A DNA stretch of 64,000 nucleotides from Acrocarpospora catenulata (lineage in GTDB: Bacteria; Actinomycetota; Actinomycetes; Streptosporangiales; Streptosporangiaceae), in the NCBI RefSeq assembly GCF_018476525.1, contig NZ_JAHCST010000016.1:62001-126000 (forward strand), written 5' to 3'. Below, one piece after another: positions 37,418-46,423 of this stretch. The translations under genes were made by a program, and so were the position numbers. How positions within the stretch are numbered: position 1 is the stretch's first letter; each line of letters opens with the position of its first letter. The notes under the pieces were generated by a model that was not told the origin of the DNA, searched no databases, and was given only the letters and a program-made list of their open reading frames with translations.

Positions 37418-37653
37418 TCACGCGTCCGCTCCCGCCTGCCCGTCGACCACGAACACCAGGGTGCCGAGGCGGGCGGTGGGCTCCTCGACGGTGGTCAGGC
37501 GGCCGCGGCGTCCGGTGCTGGACGCCAGCGGTACGCCCTGCGGCAGGCCTGTGACCCGTACTCGGAGCAGGTTGCGGCACCCGTCCAAGCGGATCGCCGC
37601 GTACGCGTACGGGAGGTCGGGGTGGATCCGGGGTGGGCAGAACTGCAGGTCGC
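37418..37653 (-). pseudogene. C-terminal fragment of an unrecognised protein
   Basis: The minus strand has a well-biased frame ending at 37418: DLQFCPPRIHPDLPYAYAAI, then RLDGCRNLLRVRVTGLPQG and GTLVFVVDGQAGADA. There is no start codon with a ribosome site, and it lies between the importer operon and an intron scrap. I do not recognise the family. It may be a leftover of a deleted gene. Confidence 0.3.
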
Positions 37654-37686
37654 ACGCGGTGCATGCGCTGGAATGCGGTGACGCGG

Positions 37687-37785
37687 CGCCACGTCGAAGA
37701 GGACGTTGGAGTGACGGCGTTCCTTGAGGAACTGCGTTCCTCGCTCAAGGACGGCACCTTCACCGCGATGCCGGTCCGGGTCGTC
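37687..37785 (+). pseudogene. fragment of a group II intron reverse transcriptase/maturase
   Basis: A short frame reads VTAFLEELRSSLKDGTFTAM followed by PVRV. This matches the N-terminal region of LtrA-type maturases (GVEAFLxELRxxLKxGTFRPxPVRR). Only about 33 codons are recognisable. No intron domain V was found nearby. Confidence 0.5.
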
Positions 37786-37792
37786 CAGCTGG

Positions 37793-38353
37793 TCAGCGGG
37801 CGGCCAGGCCGGTGAGCAGGAGGGTGAGCCAGCGGGCGCGGACGGCCGATGGCTGGTCGGTGGGGGCGGTGGAGAACAGCAGGTAAAGGTCGTCGACGGT
37901 GAAGTCGGCGCGCAGATCCCCCGCTGTCTGCGCGGCGTGGATGAGTTCGCCGAGGGCGCGGGTGGCGCGAGCCTCATCCTCCCGGGTGGCCGGGTCGGCG
38001 GCGTTCAAGGTGCGGGCGGCGGCTTTGACGGCATGGTCGTGGGCGGCGGTGTCGACCAGGCGGGTGAGGAACCCGGTGATCTCTTCCAGCGCGCGGGAGC
38101 CGTTGGCCGCGCGTCGCCGGGCGGCTTCGGCGTCGTCGGCGACCGCGGTGATCGAGGCGGCGACCACGGCGGCGACCAGCTCGGTCTTGGTCAGGAAGTG
38201 CTTGTACAGGGTGCCGACCGCGACCCCGGCAGCGGCGGCGATCTGCTCCATCGACACGCCGGGACCGTGCGCGGTGATCTGCTCATGGGCCGCGCCCATG
38301 ATCTTGGCGCGGTTGCGGACGGCGTCGGCGCGCGGCGGTCGTGCGGAGGTCAT
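37793..38353 (-). CDS. TetR-family transcriptional regulator
   Basis: 186 residues from ATG 38353. DNA-binding domain: AVRNRAKIMGAAHEQI, then VSMEQIAAAAGVAVGTLYKH. C-terminal helical ligand domain of the SCO-type TetRs. It is divergent from the SDR gene at 38444, with palindromes between, so it likely represses that gene and itself. An upstream in-frame ATG at 38383 lies inside the operator region. Confidence 0.92.
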   Translation of the reverse strand: MTSARPPRADAVRNRAKIMGAAHEQITAHGPGVSMEQIAAAAGVAVGTLYKHFLTKTELVAAVVAASITAVADDAEAARRRAANGSRALEEITGFLTRLVDTAAHDHAVKAAARTLNAADPATREDEARATRALGELIHAAQTAGDLRADFTVDDLYLLFSTAPTDQPSAVRARWLTLLLTGLAAR

Positions 38354-38374
38354 GAGGTACTCCCTGAGAGCGGC

Positions 38375-38424
38375 TTCACGCAACGTGAACTATGCTTCAT
38401 GATATATGGTGAAGCACCATTCAC
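38375..38424 (+). promoter_or_regulatory. TetR operator region with TTCAC/GTGAA half-sites
   Basis: The 90-bp divergent gap carries TTCACGCAACGTGAA (38375-38389), a perfect palindrome, and GCTTCA/TGAAGC (38394-38399 and 38410-38415). GTGAA (38409) and TTCAC (38420) form another pair. The repeated half-site and position suggest TetR binding. AGGGGAG before ATG 38444 is the SDR ribosome site. Confidence 0.6.
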
Positions 38425-38443
38425 TTTATTAGGGGAGTGAGAC

Positions 38444-39283
38444 ATGACCGCGACAGGCAAGACCGCGCTGGTGACCGGGGCGTCCTCGGGGATCGGCGAG
38501 GCCACCGCACTGAAACTGCACGACCTCGGCTACACCGTCTACGGCGCCGCCCGCCGCACCGACCGGCTCAAGACCCTCGCCGACCTCGGGGTGCGGCCGC
38601 TGGCCATGGACGTGACCGACGCCGAGTCCGCCACCGCCGGCATCGAGCAGATCATCGCCGAGACCGGCCGCATCGACGTGCTGGTCAACAACGCCGGGTA
38701 CGGCTCCTACGGCGCGATCGAGGACGTCCCGATGCGCGAGGCACGCGCTCAGTTCGACGTCAACGTGTTCGGCGCCGCCGAACTGATCCGCCTGGTCCTG
38801 CCCCACATGCGTGCCCAGCGGTCCGGGACGATCGTGAACGTCACCTCCATGGGCGGCAAGATCTACACCCCACTGGGCGGCTGGTACCACGGCACCAAGT
38901 TCGCCCTGGAGGCCCTCAGCGACTGCCTGCGCCTGGAGGTCAAGCCGTTCGGCATCCACGTCGTCGTCATCGAACCCGGCGGCATCGCCACCGAATGGGG
39001 CGGCATCGCCGCCGACAACCTCAAGGCGGCCTCCGGCTCCGGCCCCTACGCGGCGCAGGCCACCGCCGTCGCGACCTCGCTGTCCGTGCCGGCCAACGCC
39101 CGCCGCAACTCCCCGCCCCGCGTCATCGCCGACGCCATCGCCAAGGCCGTCACCGCCCGCCGTCCCAAGACCCGCTACACCGCCGGATTCGGCGCCAAAC
39201 CCCTCATCTTCACACGGTGGCTCCTGTCGGATCGCGCCTTCGACGCCCTTATCGGCCGCGCCGTCGGCCTGCCCCGACGCTGA
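38444..39283 (+). CDS. SDR-family oxidoreductase
   Basis: 279 residues, a longer classical SDR. TGASSGIG, NNAGYG, Ser in VTSMGG and catalytic YHGTK are present, then a C-terminal region (TRYTAGFGAKPLIFTRWLLS) typical of the 17-beta-hydroxysteroid-dehydrogenase-like branch. It is controlled presumably by the divergent TetR. Substrate unknown. Confidence 0.92.
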   Translation: MTATGKTALVTGASSGIGEATALKLHDLGYTVYGAARRTDRLKTLADLGVRPLAMDVTDAESATAGIEQIIAETGRIDVLVNNAGYGSYGAIEDVPMREARAQFDVNVFGAAELIRLVLPHMRAQRSGTIVNVTSMGGKIYTPLGGWYHGTKFALEALSDCLRLEVKPFGIHVVVIEPGGIATEWGGIAADNLKAASGSGPYAAQATAVATSLSVPANARRNSPPRVIADAIAKAVTARRPKTRYTAGFGAKPLIFTRWLLSDRAFDALIGRAVGLPRR

Positions 39284-39294
39284 ACGGGTCCCAA

Positions 39295-39729
39295 TCACCC
39301 CACGCACGCGGTGGCCGTGCTGTCGCCGACCTCGGCCACCACATCGAGGTCGTGCATGATCAGCGAGACGTCGCGCCCGAGGACGGTCCCTTGCGCCTGT
39401 TCAACTTCACGCTCTTTCATGTTCTGGAAGTACGCGAGCGCGGCTCGGAGAACCCGAGCAGCAGCGTCGTGATGTGGGTGCCACCGAGGCGTTCGGCCGG
39501 TCAGCTCGGACTCGAAGCCGAAGCCGCCGCCAGGGAGGGCCGCGCTCGCTGGGGACCTGCCCCCGAACGTACCGGCGGCCGAAGCGGTGGCGGCGATAGC
39601 AGCAGCCTGCACGATGCCGACTGACAGCTGTGGACGACACAGCGCCTCCTTGTAGTAGGCAACTTCCCGGCCGTGCTCCACCGGCTGGCGCTGGCCGTCT
39701 ACCTCCCGAAGAGGGCGAAATGGGTGCAT
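39295..39729 (-). CDS. hypothetical protein (weak)
   Basis: A 144-codon frame from ATG 39729, MHPFRPLREVDGQRQPVEHG to AEVGDSTATACVG. It contains an Ala-rich stretch (VQAAAIAATASAAG) that is not a convincing membrane segment. No ribosome site was seen and I recognise no family. An alternative minus frame overlaps it. It could be chance coding in GC-rich DNA or a decayed gene. Confidence 0.25.
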   Translation of the reverse strand: MHPFRPLREVDGQRQPVEHGREVAYYKEALCRPQLSVGIVQAAAIAATASAAGTFGGRSPASAALPGGGFGFESELTGRTPRWHPHHDAAARVLRAALAYFQNMKEREVEQAQGTVLGRDVSLIMHDLDVVAEVGDSTATACVG

Positions 39730-39783
39730 TGCGGAGCGGCCTGGGCGAGCACGGCCGCTTGAGTGAGTAGGTGGGTCGGGGGT

Positions 39784-39797
39784 TGTTAGCGATAACA
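39784..39797 (+). promoter_or_regulatory. LacI-type operator (one mismatch), TGTTAGCGATAACA
   Basis: Near-perfect copy of the palindrome found at 40029 and 50859, differing at the ninth base only. It lies 230 bp upstream of the second copy, which could allow looping by a tetrameric LacI-family repressor. Confidence 0.55.
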
Positions 39798-39962
39798 TTG
39801 CGGGCTGTTAGGAACATACGAAAGAGAATCGGCCAAAGTCAATGGCGGCGGCCACTCAGGTAGACATGGCCGCCGGGTGACTCCCGGCAACCCACCGCCG
39901 CTTCGCGGGAAGGAACTGCCATCGAATCGTAAGTTGCTTGCGCTGGAGCGCTCCGCACAGTC

Positions 39963-39991
39963 TTGACAGTGCAAGCTACGCCGCCTAATGT
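39963..39991 (+). promoter_or_regulatory. promoter of the GH43 gene
   Basis: TTGACA (39963-39968) and TAATGT (39986-39991) with 17-bp spacing, the best promoter match in the window. Transcription would start near 39998, with the LacI-type operator 31 bp further on. Confidence 0.65.
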
Positions 39992-40028
39992 CGCAAAACA
40001 TCGCGGTTGTTAACTTCTGGTTTCAAAG

Positions 40029-40042
40029 TGTTAGCGCTAACA
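40029..40042 (+). promoter_or_regulatory. LacI-type operator TGTTAGCGCTAACA
   Basis: Perfect 14-bp palindrome with the central CG typical of LacI-family sites, just downstream of the promoter for the GH43 gene. An identical copy precedes the divergent GH54 gene at 50859-50872. No LacI-family gene is in the window. Confidence 0.75.
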
Positions 40043-40503
40043 GCATGAGGAGCCCCCAACTCATGAGAGCGATCCACCTTGTCACGGCCGACCCGCAGTC
40101 TCTCGGCGGGAGTGCTCCACTCCGGCCCGCCTGCACGAACCTGATCATCCTCACGAACGCCCGGCTCGCCGCTGTCGTGCCGCTCCCTAGGTGACCGCCT
40201 GACCCGGTACACCCAGCGCACGACATCACCGAAATCGTCAACCGCGAGCCCTCACGCTCGGCCGCTCCTCCAGCGAGCCCCGCACCTCGGCCGGACCAGC
40301 CACGAGTCCACCCGGCGCTGACGGTCGACTCTTCACATCGATCCCTCAGATTCCGCCACACCCTGTCATCAGGCGTGCCTGACATCACCCATCTCCACCT
40401 GTTGCATGCCCGAACTGTCCTGGTCTGCGGTGGTCGCCGCGCTCTTTCGGTGACTGGCGCGAACATCAGCACCACCCACGTTCTGTCGCGTCTGGAGTTC
40501 GTC

Positions 40504-43500
40504 ATGTCCGCATCTCCCCGATCTCTTCTCCCTGGGTCGGCCGGCATCGTCGCCGGGTTACGTTTTCTCGCCCTAGCCCGGAAACTTGTCTGCTCCGCGG
40601 TGGCTGCGCGGCCGAGGAGCATTTCGCTCCTGACCGTCGGCATGCTCCTGTGCGCAGGTCTGGTGTCCACGGGCGGTGTGGCGAACGCCGCCGGTGAGTG
40701 GTCGCCCAAGCCGTCGTACACGTCGACGGACAAGGGCGATGGCACCTACTCCGTGCCGCTCCTTCGCGCCGACGTGCCCGACATCAGCGTCGAGCGAGTC
40801 CCGGCCGCCGAGAACAAGGAGCACCGGGACATCTACTACATGATCAGCACGACGATGCACCTGAGCCCGGGTGCGCCGATCATGAAGTCCTACGACCTCG
40901 TCAACTGGCAGATCGTCAACTACGTCTTCAACCGGGCGGACATCGGAGACGCCTTCTCCCTGCGCAACGGACAGACCTCCTACGGTCAGGGCCAGTGGGC
41001 GTCGTCCCTCCGTTATCACGACGGCAAGTTCTATGTCGTCTTCAACACCAACAACCTCGGCGGCGCGTACATCTACCGCACCGGCGACGTCGAGAACGGC
41101 AAGTGGGAGCGCACGCCCCTCGGCCGCGGCCTGCACGACCCGTCGCTGTTCTTCGACGTCGACGGCACGGCGTACATCTTCTACGGCTCCGGCGGGACAA
41201 GCGCCGTGCGCCTCAACTCCGACCTGACGGCCATCGCGCAGGACTATCCGAACATCTTCACGGCGAGCAACTACGCCGGCAGGCCGTTCATCGGCGGCCT
41301 GTTCGAGGGTGCCCAGTTCTACTACATCGACGGCTACTACTACGCCGTGATCATCACCTGGCCCTCCGGGCAGGGCCGTCAGGTCGTCATGTTCCGTTCG
41401 AAGGAACTGCTCGGGCGCTACACCTCCGCGGGCGGCGTGAACACCTACGAGGCGCGCGGGGTGCTCAACTCCAACGGCTTCGCCCAAGGCAGCCTCGTGC
41501 CGATCTCGCGCGCGGACGGCGGCACCGACTGGCACGGCATGTTCTTCCGCGACACCTTCCCCATCGGGCGCATCCCGGCGCTCATCCCCGCCACGTGGCA
41601 GGACGGGTGGCCGACGTTCGGCAACAACGGGGTCGTGCCGGTGGACGGCGTGTTCGGCAAGCCGATCAAGCTCAGCCCGCAGGAGGAGGCGCTTGAGCGC
41701 CAGAAGGGCGTGGTCGCCTCGGACGACTTCGCCAACGATGCGCCGCACAAGGCGTACATGGACGAAGAGTGGACGATCCCGGCTCCGCCCACGTACGACG
41801 AGTCGCTCATCGGGGTCGAACTCCTGCAGAACCAGGGGTTCGAATCCGGCACGGTCTCGCCGTGGGCCGCACAGTTCGGCGCCACGGTCAGCCGGGACAC
41901 GACCGATCCGGCCTCGGGATTGGCGGCGCTGAAGGTGAGCAACCGCACGCTCAACGGGTCAGGCCCGAACCAGTACCTGAACGGGAAGATTCAGCGCGGC
42001 GTGACCTACGCCGTGTCGGCGAAGATCAAGTACAGCTCCGGCCCGAGCAGCATCCGGTTCAACCTCGTGGCGGACTGGGGTGCGGGCGTCCAGACGATGG
42101 CCTCCGGGAACGTGTCGGCCGGGCAGTGGGCGACGGTGTCCGGCCAGTACACCGTTCCGGCGACGGCGAACCCGGACAACTTCAAGTTCGCGGTGGAGAC
42201 GCCGTGGGCCAACCCGCAGCCGCCGTCCTCCAGCGTGGAGTATCTGATCGACGACGTGTCGATCATCGGGCAGCCGGTGACGACCGAGTACCCGGCCCAG
42301 GAGGAGATCGCCCCCAACGGGTCGCGGCTGGATCCGGTGTGGGAGTGGAACCACGCCCCCGACAACCGGTACTGGTCGCTCACCGACCGTGACGGATGGC
42401 TGCGGCTGACGACCGGAAAGGTGGTCACCGGCCAGTACATCTACACAAAGCTCTCCAACCGGGCCGAGCTGGCCTGGTTCGAGGAGGCGCGGAACACGCT
42501 CTCGCAGCGGACGTTCGGGCCGCGCCAGTCGGTCGAGACCAAGATGGATATCTCCGGCATGAAGAACGGCGACGTGGCCGGCCTGGCCGCCTACAACCGC
42601 GGATTCTCGTACGTGGCGGTCAAGCGCGCCGGCGGCCAGAACACGCTGGGCGTCGTCAACCGGGTGCAGCCGTTCGCGGTCGACCTCAACCAGACGACGC
42701 TGGAGAACTTCGTGCCGGGCACGACGGTGTCACTGGGGGACGCGACCCAGGTGTACGTGAAGGCGGACCTCGACTTCACCTCGCCGGTCGGACAGCTGTG
42801 GACGACGTTCTACTACAGCCTCGACGGGCTGGAATGGACCCAACTCGGCAACCGCGTCGGTCCGCAGACGCTGGACGGCAGCCTCGCGCACTTCATGGGA
42901 CACCGGGTCGGCCTGTTCGACTACGCGACGCAGGAGAAGGGCGGGCACGTCGACTTCGACTACTACCTGCTCAGCGACACGCTGACCGCGCAGAACAAGC
43001 CCCTGGACACCAGCGCCCTCGACGCGGCCATCGCCTACGCGGGCACGCTCGACAAGCACTACTACCCCAAGGACGCCTGGGCCGCGATGCAGGCCGCGCT
43101 CGCCGGCGCGACGGCGGCGCGGGCCGGTGACTTCGGCACCCAGAACCAGATCGACGCGCCGGAACGGGCGCTCAGCTACCAGCTGGCCCGGCTCGGCACG
43201 CTCAAGACCGACGCGCCGTCGCTGGAGGTGTCCGTCGTGGCGGACACCCGGTGCGTCGGCGAGAAGGTGATGGTGACCGTCGAGGTGACCAACAACGAGG
43301 CGGTCCACGTGAAGGCGTCGGCGGAGTCGGCGTACGGTGCGCGGCCGTTCGGGTCGGTGCCGCCGGGCAAGCAGAAGCCCCGCTCGTTCCCGACCAACGA
43401 GGCGAGTGTGGCGGCCGGGACCGTGACGGTGGCGGTGTCCGCGACGCTGAACGGTGAGCCGGTGTCCGCGTCGCTGACGGCGGACTACGCCGCCCGCTCC

Positions 43501-43509
43501 TGCGGCTGA
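40504..43509 (+). CDS. secreted multidomain GH43 glycosidase (beta-xylosidase/arabinosidase type)
   Basis: 1001 residues; ATG 40504 with GGAG six bases upstream. A long n-region and hydrophobic core end at GVANA (about 62), a likely signal-peptidase site. GH43 five-bladed propeller follows: base Asp in RADVPDISV (D93), modulating Asp in GLHDPSLFF, acid Glu in GLFEGAQFYY. Then a CBM4/9-like module (LLQNQGFESGTVSPWAAQFG), the GH43 C-terminal concanavalin-like domain (NRYWSLTDRDGWLRL...FYYSLDGLEWTQLG), a FIVAR-like helical segment, and a Cys-containing domain shared with the pseudogene at 46424. Probably trims xylan or arabinoxylan side chains outside the cell. Confidence 0.88.
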   Translation: MSASPRSLLPGSAGIVAGLRFLALARKLVCSAVAARPRSISLLTVGMLLCAGLVSTGGVANAAGEWSPKPSYTSTDKGDGTYSVPLLRADVPDISVERVPAAENKEHRDIYYMISTTMHLSPGAPIMKSYDLVNWQIVNYVFNRADIGDAFSLRNGQTSYGQGQWASSLRYHDGKFYVVFNTNNLGGAYIYRTGDVENGKWERTPLGRGLHDPSLFFDVDGTAYIFYGSGGTSAVRLNSDLTAIAQDYPNIFTASNYAGRPFIGGLFEGAQFYYIDGYYYAVIITWPSGQGRQVVMFRSKELLGRYTSAGGVNTYEARGVLNSNGFAQGSLVPISRADGGTDWHGMFFRDTFPIGRIPALIPATWQDGWPTFGNNGVVPVDGVFGKPIKLSPQEEALERQKGVVASDDFANDAPHKAYMDEEWTIPAPPTYDESLIGVELLQNQGFESGTVSPWAAQFGATVSRDTTDPASGLAALKVSNRTLNGSGPNQYLNGKIQRGVTYAVSAKIKYSSGPSSIRFNLVADWGAGVQTMASGNVSAGQWATVSGQYTVPATANPDNFKFAVETPWANPQPPSSSVEYLIDDVSIIGQPVTTEYPAQEEIAPNGSRLDPVWEWNHAPDNRYWSLTDRDGWLRLTTGKVVTGQYIYTKLSNRAELAWFEEARNTLSQRTFGPRQSVETKMDISGMKNGDVAGLAAYNRGFSYVAVKRAGGQNTLGVVNRVQPFAVDLNQTTLENFVPGTTVSLGDATQVYVKADLDFTSPVGQLWTTFYYSLDGLEWTQLGNRVGPQTLDGSLAHFMGHRVGLFDYATQEKGGHVDFDYYLLSDTLTAQNKPLDTSALDAAIAYAGTLDKHYYPKDAWAAMQAALAGATAARAGDFGTQNQIDAPERALSYQLARLGTLKTDAPSLEVSVVADTRCVGEKVMVTVEVTNNEAVHVKASAESAYGARPFGSVPPGKQKPRSFPTNEASVAAGTVTVAVSATLNGEPVSASLTADYAARSCG
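43241..43504 (+). repeat. 264-bp repeat, copy 1 (C-terminal Cys domain of GH43 protein)
   Basis: This 264-bp stretch encodes ADTRCVGEKVMVTVEVTNNE through YAARSC and is matched at nearly every position by 47334-47597, same length and frame. The protein module is about 88 residues with one Cys at each end and beta-rich spacing. High nucleotide identity points to recent duplication or gene conversion. Confidence 0.85.
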
Positions 43510-43528
43510 TCACCCGCGCTTGATCTTT

Positions 43529-43557
43529 GGGGCGGCCCGGTGCCGCCGGGCCGCCCC
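43529..43557 (+). terminator. terminator after the first GH43 gene
   Basis: 12-bp perfect stem GGGGCGGCCCGG (43529-43540) and complement (43546-43557) around TGCCG, followed by TTC-rich sequence. It separates the two GH43 genes. Confidence 0.85.
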
Positions 43558-43636
43558 TTCTCCTATGCGTGCCCGGCCTGGGGATCCCCAGGCCGCCAGT
43601 GAACCCCCATGCAATTCAGCGATCAAGGAGTACCTC

Positions 43637-46264
43637 GTGTTGAAGCGTGTTCGCAGGGCAACTCGGCGACGGGTCGCCGCTGTGGCGATGGCCGGGGCCA
43701 TGCTGGCCGCAGCGGCCGCCGCCACGGCGGGGCCGGTCCAGGCCGCCGGCCCCAACCTCATCCTGAACGGCGGGTTCGAAAGCGGCCTCACCAGCTGGTT
43801 CGTCAACAACGGGAACGCGACCGACGGCGCCACGTTGTCGCCCACGACGGATGCGTACGCCGGATCGGGCGCCGTACTCGTCACCAACCGGAAGACGACC
43901 GGATCCGGTCCGATGCAGGACCTGTCCGGCAAGGTACAGGCCGGCAAGACCTACGCGATCACAGCGCGGGTGAAGTACGAGAACCCCAACAGCCCGGCGA
44001 CCAAACAGTTCTTCGCCACCATGCACTACGGCGGCTCGACCTACACCAACGTCGGCACGGTGACCGTGGCGCGCGGACAGTGGGGGCTCATCCAGAGCAC
44101 GTTCACGATTCCCGCGGGACAGAACGTCACGACCGCGAGGCTGTTCATCGAGACGCCGTGGACGGCGAACCCGGCGTCCGCTCCGGACACGCACCTCATG
44201 GACTTCAAGGTCGATGAGGTGTCCGTCTCGGAGTTCGTCCCGTCGACGACCATCGAGGTGCTCGGCAAGAACCCCGGCGAGGGCAACCCGCTCATCTCGC
44301 ACAAGTTCGGGGCGGACGGCAACGCCTTCGTCCACAACGGCCGCGTGTACCTCTACCTGACGAACGACACGCAGATGTACAACCCCGGTCCCAACGGCAT
44401 CTCCCCGACGAACACTTACGGCGGTATCAACACGATCACCGTCATCTCATCGGACGACCTCGTGAACTGGGTCGACCATGGCGAGATCCCCGTCGCCGGC
44501 CCGAACGGCCTCGCCCGCTACGCCAACCAGTCGTGGGCCCCCGCGGTCGAGAGCAAGGTGGTCGACGGCAAGGAGAAGTTCTTCCTGTACTACGCCAACA
44601 ACGGCGGCTCCACCGGCGTCCTGGTCGGTGACACGCCGCTCGGCCCGTGGCGCGACGAGCGCGGCAGCCTGCTCATCACCAGCGCGACGCCGGGCGCGTC
44701 CAACGGCAGGAACTGGCTCTTCGACCCGGGCGTGTTCGTCGACGACGACGGGCAGGGCTACCTCTACTTCGGCGGTGGCGGCGACGACGGGTCGCGCACC
44801 TACGAGAACACGAACCACCCGAAGTCCACGCGCGTGATCAAGCTCGGCGACGACATGATCAGCACGAAGGGCTCGGCGGAGGTCATCGACGCGCCGCTCG
44901 TCTTCGAGGCGGGCCACGTGTTCAAGCGAAACGACAGGTACTACTACTCCTACTCGTCCAACTTCGGGTTCTCGGGCCCGGTGGATCCGAACGGTCCGCC
45001 GACCGGGGCGATCGCGTACCTCATGGCCGACAACCCGATGGGCCCCTGGACGGCCGACAAGTACGCGGGGATCATCTTCCGCAACCCCGGCACCTACTTC
45101 GGCGCCGGCGGCAACAACCACCAGTCGGTGTTCAAGCTCGACGGCCAGTACTACTTCACCTACCACGCCCAGACCCTCAACAGCCGCATCACGGGCGGTG
45201 CCACGCAGGGATTCCGCAGCCCGCATCTGGCCAAGCTCGATTTCAACGCGGACGGCACGATCAAGGAAGTGAGGGGCGACTACAAGGGCGTCGAGCAGAT
45301 CCGCAACCTCAACCCGTACCGTGTGATCGAGGCTGAGACGATCGCATGGCAGCAGGGCATCGCGACGAAGAAGATCGACGGCGCTTCTGCGGAGTTCGGC
45401 GCGCAGGCCCCGAACCTCGTGGTGCACGACATCGACAACGGCGACTGGACGTCGCTGGCGAAGGTCGACTTCGGCGAGGACGGCGCGGTCGGCGTCACCG
45501 CGAAGGTGCGCCCGCTCGTGGCAGGCGGAAAGATCCAGCTTCGTCTCGGCGACCGCGCCGCGCCGGTGGCCGCGACCATCCCCGTCGACGCGCCGCTCGG
45601 CGAGTGGACGACACTGACCGCCAAGCTCGACGGCATCACCGGCGTGCACGAGGTGTACTTCACCTACGCCGGGCCCGACGGCGTGGACCTCTTCGAAATC
45701 GACTCCTGGGCCTTCGACGCCAAGAAGGACACGACACCTCCGACCATCTCGGTCTCCGGTGTCACCGACGGCCAGGAGTACGGCGACAGCCAGGACCTGA
45801 CCATCGGCTGGACGGCCGACGACGCCGACTCCGGGATGAAGTCGGTGACCGGCACGCTGGATGGCGAGCCGTTCGAGCCCGGGACGATCAAGCCGCTGTA
45901 CGAGCTGGCCCTGGGCGAGCACACCCTGGCCGTCACCGCCGTCGACAACGCCGGCAACAAGGCCGAACAGACGGTGAAGTTCTCCGTCGTCACCTCGACG
46001 GATCACATCGCCGCTCTGATCGACCGCTTCGAAGCCGCCGGGAAGCTCACCGCCAAGAGCGCCCACCGGCTCCGGATCAACCTCGCGACCGTCCGCGACG
46101 CGCAGGAGAAGGACAAGAAGAACGACAAGGTCGTGAAGGAACTGCAGAAGTTCCAGGACCTCGTCAACGACGGCGAGGTCGTCACCGACCCCCAGGTCCG
46201 CGACACGCTCCTGCGGGACGCCGACGCGCTGATCGCCCAGTACGGGGACGCGCCGGAGAACTGA
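43637..46264 (+). CDS. secreted GH43 arabinoxylan-active enzyme with CBM4/9, CBM6-like, Ig and FIMAH domains
   Basis: 875 residues from GTG 43637 (AAGGAG six bases upstream). Signal peptide to about VQAAG. An N-terminal CBM4/9-like module (LILNGGFESGLTSWFVNNGN) precedes the GH43 propeller (NPLISHKFGADGNAFVHNGR, NWLFDPGVFVDDDGQGYLYF, VFEAGHVFKRNDRYYYSYSS: acid Glu in VFEAG). Next come a CBM6-like module (RVIEAETIAWQQGIATKK), an Ig-like domain (TTPPTISVSG) and a C-terminal helical FIMAH-type domain (LIDRFEAAGKLTAKSAHRLR). Likely debranches arabinoxylan. Confidence 0.88.
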   Translation: MLKRVRRATRRRVAAVAMAGAMLAAAAAATAGPVQAAGPNLILNGGFESGLTSWFVNNGNATDGATLSPTTDAYAGSGAVLVTNRKTTGSGPMQDLSGKVQAGKTYAITARVKYENPNSPATKQFFATMHYGGSTYTNVGTVTVARGQWGLIQSTFTIPAGQNVTTARLFIETPWTANPASAPDTHLMDFKVDEVSVSEFVPSTTIEVLGKNPGEGNPLISHKFGADGNAFVHNGRVYLYLTNDTQMYNPGPNGISPTNTYGGINTITVISSDDLVNWVDHGEIPVAGPNGLARYANQSWAPAVESKVVDGKEKFFLYYANNGGSTGVLVGDTPLGPWRDERGSLLITSATPGASNGRNWLFDPGVFVDDDGQGYLYFGGGGDDGSRTYENTNHPKSTRVIKLGDDMISTKGSAEVIDAPLVFEAGHVFKRNDRYYYSYSSNFGFSGPVDPNGPPTGAIAYLMADNPMGPWTADKYAGIIFRNPGTYFGAGGNNHQSVFKLDGQYYFTYHAQTLNSRITGGATQGFRSPHLAKLDFNADGTIKEVRGDYKGVEQIRNLNPYRVIEAETIAWQQGIATKKIDGASAEFGAQAPNLVVHDIDNGDWTSLAKVDFGEDGAVGVTAKVRPLVAGGKIQLRLGDRAAPVAATIPVDAPLGEWTTLTAKLDGITGVHEVYFTYAGPDGVDLFEIDSWAFDAKKDTTPPTISVSGVTDGQEYGDSQDLTIGWTADDADSGMKSVTGTLDGEPFEPGTIKPLYELALGEHTLAVTAVDNAGNKAEQTVKFSVVTSTDHIAALIDRFEAAGKLTAKSAHRLRINLATVRDAQEKDKKNDKVVKELQKFQDLVNDGEVVTDPQVRDTLLRDADALIAQYGDAPEN

Positions 46265-46351
46265 CCATGAGCAGGGCCGCGGCGCTGGCGATCAGTTGGA
46301 CCAAGGCCCCAAGGCAGCTCGCTGAACCTTCCCCGCTGAACCAAGAGGGGC

Positions 46352-46375
46352 GCCCCGCGACACCTGTCGCGGGGC
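46352..46375 (+). terminator. terminator after the second GH43 gene
   Basis: 11-bp inverted repeat GCCCCGCGACA (46352-46362) / TGTCGCGGGGC (46365-46375), compact loop. Located in the gap before the GH43 pseudogene. Confidence 0.75.
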
Positions 46376-46423
46376 ACCTGACCTGCGAACACGCACTACG
46401 GCGCATCTTCCTCGGAGAGAAGA

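Larger units (their letters stand above)
39798..40503 (+). other. 705-bp gene-free stretch upstream of the GH43 gene
   Basis: Holds a promoter (39963-39991) and an operator (40029-40042), then about 460 bases with no convincing gene before ATG 40504. A 49-codon frame from ATG 40045 lacks a ribosome site. I saw no recognisable riboswitch. The long leader may be real, or a second promoter may lie closer to the gene. Confidence 0.5.

Noticed and set aside
44447-46066. 539-codon minus-strand frame opposite the second GH43 gene
   Set aside because: Antisense shadow; no start context or domain, while the plus strand encodes clear GH43 motifs.
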